Assembly (NCBI RefSeq): GCF_037126285.1
Contig: NZ_CP147012.1
Coordinates: forward strand, 5,072,001-5,136,000
Source: Bernardetia sp. MNP-M8
GTDB lineage: Bacteria > Bacteroidota > Bacteroidia > Cytophagales > Bernardetiaceae
Direction: 5' to 3'
Length of the DNA: 64,000 nucleotides
Within the stretch, counting starts at the first letter, position 1, and every line of letters starts with the position of its first letter. The translations under genes and the position numbers were made by a program. Under the pieces are notes generated by a model. It saw only the letters and a list, made by a program, of their open reading frames with translations. It searched no databases and was not told the DNA's origin. Shown here piece after piece: positions 62,630 through 64,000 of this stretch.

Positions 62630-64000
62630 CTAGACTAATTTTTCCAAAATTCTACTCATCGAACATTCATGAAGTAATTTTGCCTTTAGTTCTGAAATTG
62701 GAATACGAATTTGTTCCATTGTATCACGATAACGAAGTGTAACTGTATTGTCTTCCAAGGTATCATGGTCGACAGTAACACAAAATGGAGTTCCGACAAC
62801 ATCCTGACGAGCATAACGCTTTCCGATAGAAGCACTTTCTTCATAGAAAGTTTCTAAATCTAATTTCAAATCATTTACAATTTCCATTGCTTTTTCTGGC
62901 AAACCGTCTTTCTTAGTAAGAGGAAAAACAGCTACTTTTGTTGGCGCAAGTGGAGCAGGGAAAGAAAGAACAATACGTTTTTCTACATTTCCTTTATCGT
63001 TTGTAGATTCAATTTCTTGATATGCATTACTCATCACAGACAAAAACAGACGATCAAGACCAATAGACGTTTCGATAACATAAGGAATATAATTTTCCTT
63101 TGCTTGTGCATCATGAAAACGCAATTTTTTCTTAGAAAACTCTTCGTGTTGCTTTAAATCAAAGTCTGTACGAGAATGAATACCTTCCATTTCTTTCCAA
63201 CCAATTGGATAATTGAATTCTATATCTTCAGCTGCATCAGCATAATGAGCAAGTTTGTCGTGAACATGAAAACGAAGTTTGTCGGCAGGCGTTCCGATAG
63301 CTAAATGCCATTTATGACGGTTTTCTTTCCATTTTTCAAACCATTCTTTTTGTGTCCCTGGTTTAATAAAAAATTGCATTTCCATTTGTGTAAACTCACG
63401 CATACGCATGATAAACTGACGAGCTACAATTTCATTTCTAAATGCTTTTCCAACTTGTGCAATGCCAAATGGAGGCTGCAAACGGCTTGTTTTCTGAACA
63501 TTTAAATAATTTACAAAAATACCTTGTGCTGTTTCTGGACGCAAATAAACTTCACTTGCTTCATTATCCACAGAGCCAATTTTGGTAGAAAACATCAAAT
63601 TAAACTGACGTACTTCTGTCCAGTTTGCAGTTCCTGAAATCTCACAAACAATATTTTCTTCAATAATCAAATTACGAACCCCTTCTAAATCTTCTTTCTT
63701 CAAAAGGTCATTCATTTTGTCTACTAAAGCAGTTGCTTTTTCTTTATCGCCTTCTTTTTCGTATTGTTCTGCTCTGTTTTCAATAATTTGGTCAGCACGA
63801 TAACGCTTTTGAGAATCTTTGTTATCAATCATTGGGTCATTAAAACCTTCAATGTGTCCAGATGCTTGCCACGTCGTTGGGTGCATAAAAATAGCTGCAT
63901 CAATCCCAACAATATTATCATTCAAACGTGTCATTGCCAACCACCAAGCCTGTTGAAGATTGTTGCGAAGCGCAGAACCATTTTGTCCGTAATCATAAAC
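62630..64000 (-). CDS. glyQS: Glycyl-tRNA synthetase, single-chain class II (partial, 5' end beyond window)
   Basis: The visible 456 codons run off the window edge. Reading through the last 60 bases gives VYDYGQNGSALRNNLQQAWW, the family's class II motif 1 region, so a TTG at 63938 is not a start. Visible motifs: FMHPTTWQASGHIEGFNDPM, SEVYLRPETAQGIFVNY, RQFIMRMREFTQMEMQFF and IETSIGLDRLFL, and a C-terminal anticodon-binding domain (APTKVAVFPL). It charges tRNA-Gly with glycine. About 60-80 N-terminal residues should lie beyond the edge. Confidence 0.93.
   Translation of the reverse strand, partial: VYDYGQNGSALRNNLQQAWWLAMTRLNDNIVGIDAAIFMHPTTWQASGHIEGFNDPMIDNKDSQKRYRADQIIENRAEQYEKEGDKEKATALVDKMNDLLKKEDLEGVRNLIIEENIVCEISGTANWTEVRQFNLMFSTKIGSVDNEASEVYLRPETAQGIFVNYLNVQKTSRLQPPFGIAQVGKAFRNEIVARQFIMRMREFTQMEMQFFIKPGTQKEWFEKWKENRHKWHLAIGTPADKLRFHVHDKLAHYADAAEDIEFNYPIGWKEMEGIHSRTDFDLKQHEEFSKKKLRFHDAQAKENYIPYVIETSIGLDRLFLSVMSNAYQEIESTNDKGNVEKRIVLSFPAPLAPTKVAVFPLTKKDGLPEKAMEIVNDLKLDLETFYEESASIGKRYARQDVVGTPFCVTVDHDTLEDNTVTLRYRDTMEQIRIPISELKAKLLHECSMSRILEKLV

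Overview
The window is AT-rich DNA from a member of the Bacteroidota, most likely a gliding or marine Cytophagales bacterium of the Bernardetia/Flexibacter type. This is inferred from four things: promoters of the Bacteroidota form TTG-N19-21-TAnnTTTG (17805, 26739, 38904, 61317), a type IX secretion sorting tail on a large LRR/Ig protein, a DUF4835-like protein, and the near absence of Shine-Dalgarno sequences except at infC. No rRNA, tRNA or CRISPR was seen. Most genes are chromosomal housekeeping genes, separated by unusually many short palindromic repeats.

Layout. 1-8.3 kb: a membrane protein, a secreted protein, a broken IS200/RAYT-like transposase flanked by CCCACGATT palindromes, ftsE, a 1402-residue protein with three TIR domains, and a NuoI-type ferredoxin with a long repetitive Lys-rich tail. 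8.3-17.3 kb: a MITE-like hairpin element, an LRR/Ig surface protein, alanine dehydrogenase, an NfeD-like protein, a zinc-module membrane protein, HMG-CoA synthase, a NosL-like lipoprotein and a possible methyltransferase. 17.8-22.2 kb: a polysaccharide export operon (outer-membrane lipoprotein, BY-kinase/co-polymerase, PHP-type tyrosine phosphatase) behind a clear promoter. 22.4-34.5 kb: isocitrate dehydrogenase, agmatine-deiminase-like enzyme, a possible small RNA, cobS, a tryptophan-2,3-dioxygenase-like protein, a TPR protein, a CoA transferase, a SpoIIE-type phosphatase and an SCP2-like protein. 34.6-41.2 kb: a DUF4835-like protein, TlpA-like thioredoxin, fmt, two more zinc-module genes and recG. 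41.2-45.5 kb: a 1443-residue nuclease-STAND NTPase resembling Avs antiviral proteins. 45.5-53.7 kb: mutL, a Rof-like protein, a di-heme peroxidase, four more zinc-module genes (one interrupted), and an RsbW-like kinase with a STAS protein. 53.7-64 kb: a tiny Cys-rich protein, a LytS/LytTR two-component pair, an ABC ATPase with an ABC-permease/M1-peptidase fusion, infC with a non-canonical ATC start, and the 3' part of glycyl-tRNA synthetase.

Genes that probably work together: the polysaccharide export, kinase and phosphatase trio; the SpoIIE phosphatase, RsbW-like kinase and STAS antagonist as a partner-switching system split over about 17 kb; and the LytS/LytTR pair divergent from the ABC/M1 transporter.

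The strongest candidates for undescribed biology are (1) a seven-member lineage-specific family with an N-terminal RING-like C..C/HC module and variable membrane C-termini, one copy of which lies between duplicated 3' ends of the HMG-CoA synthase gene; (2) the triple-TIR membrane protein and (3) the nuclease-STAND protein, both probable anti-phage effectors; (4) a promoter-to-terminator unit at about 26.78-26.95 kb with no reading frame; and (5) several families of intergenic palindromes. Functional names come from motifs read by eye; no database search was run.
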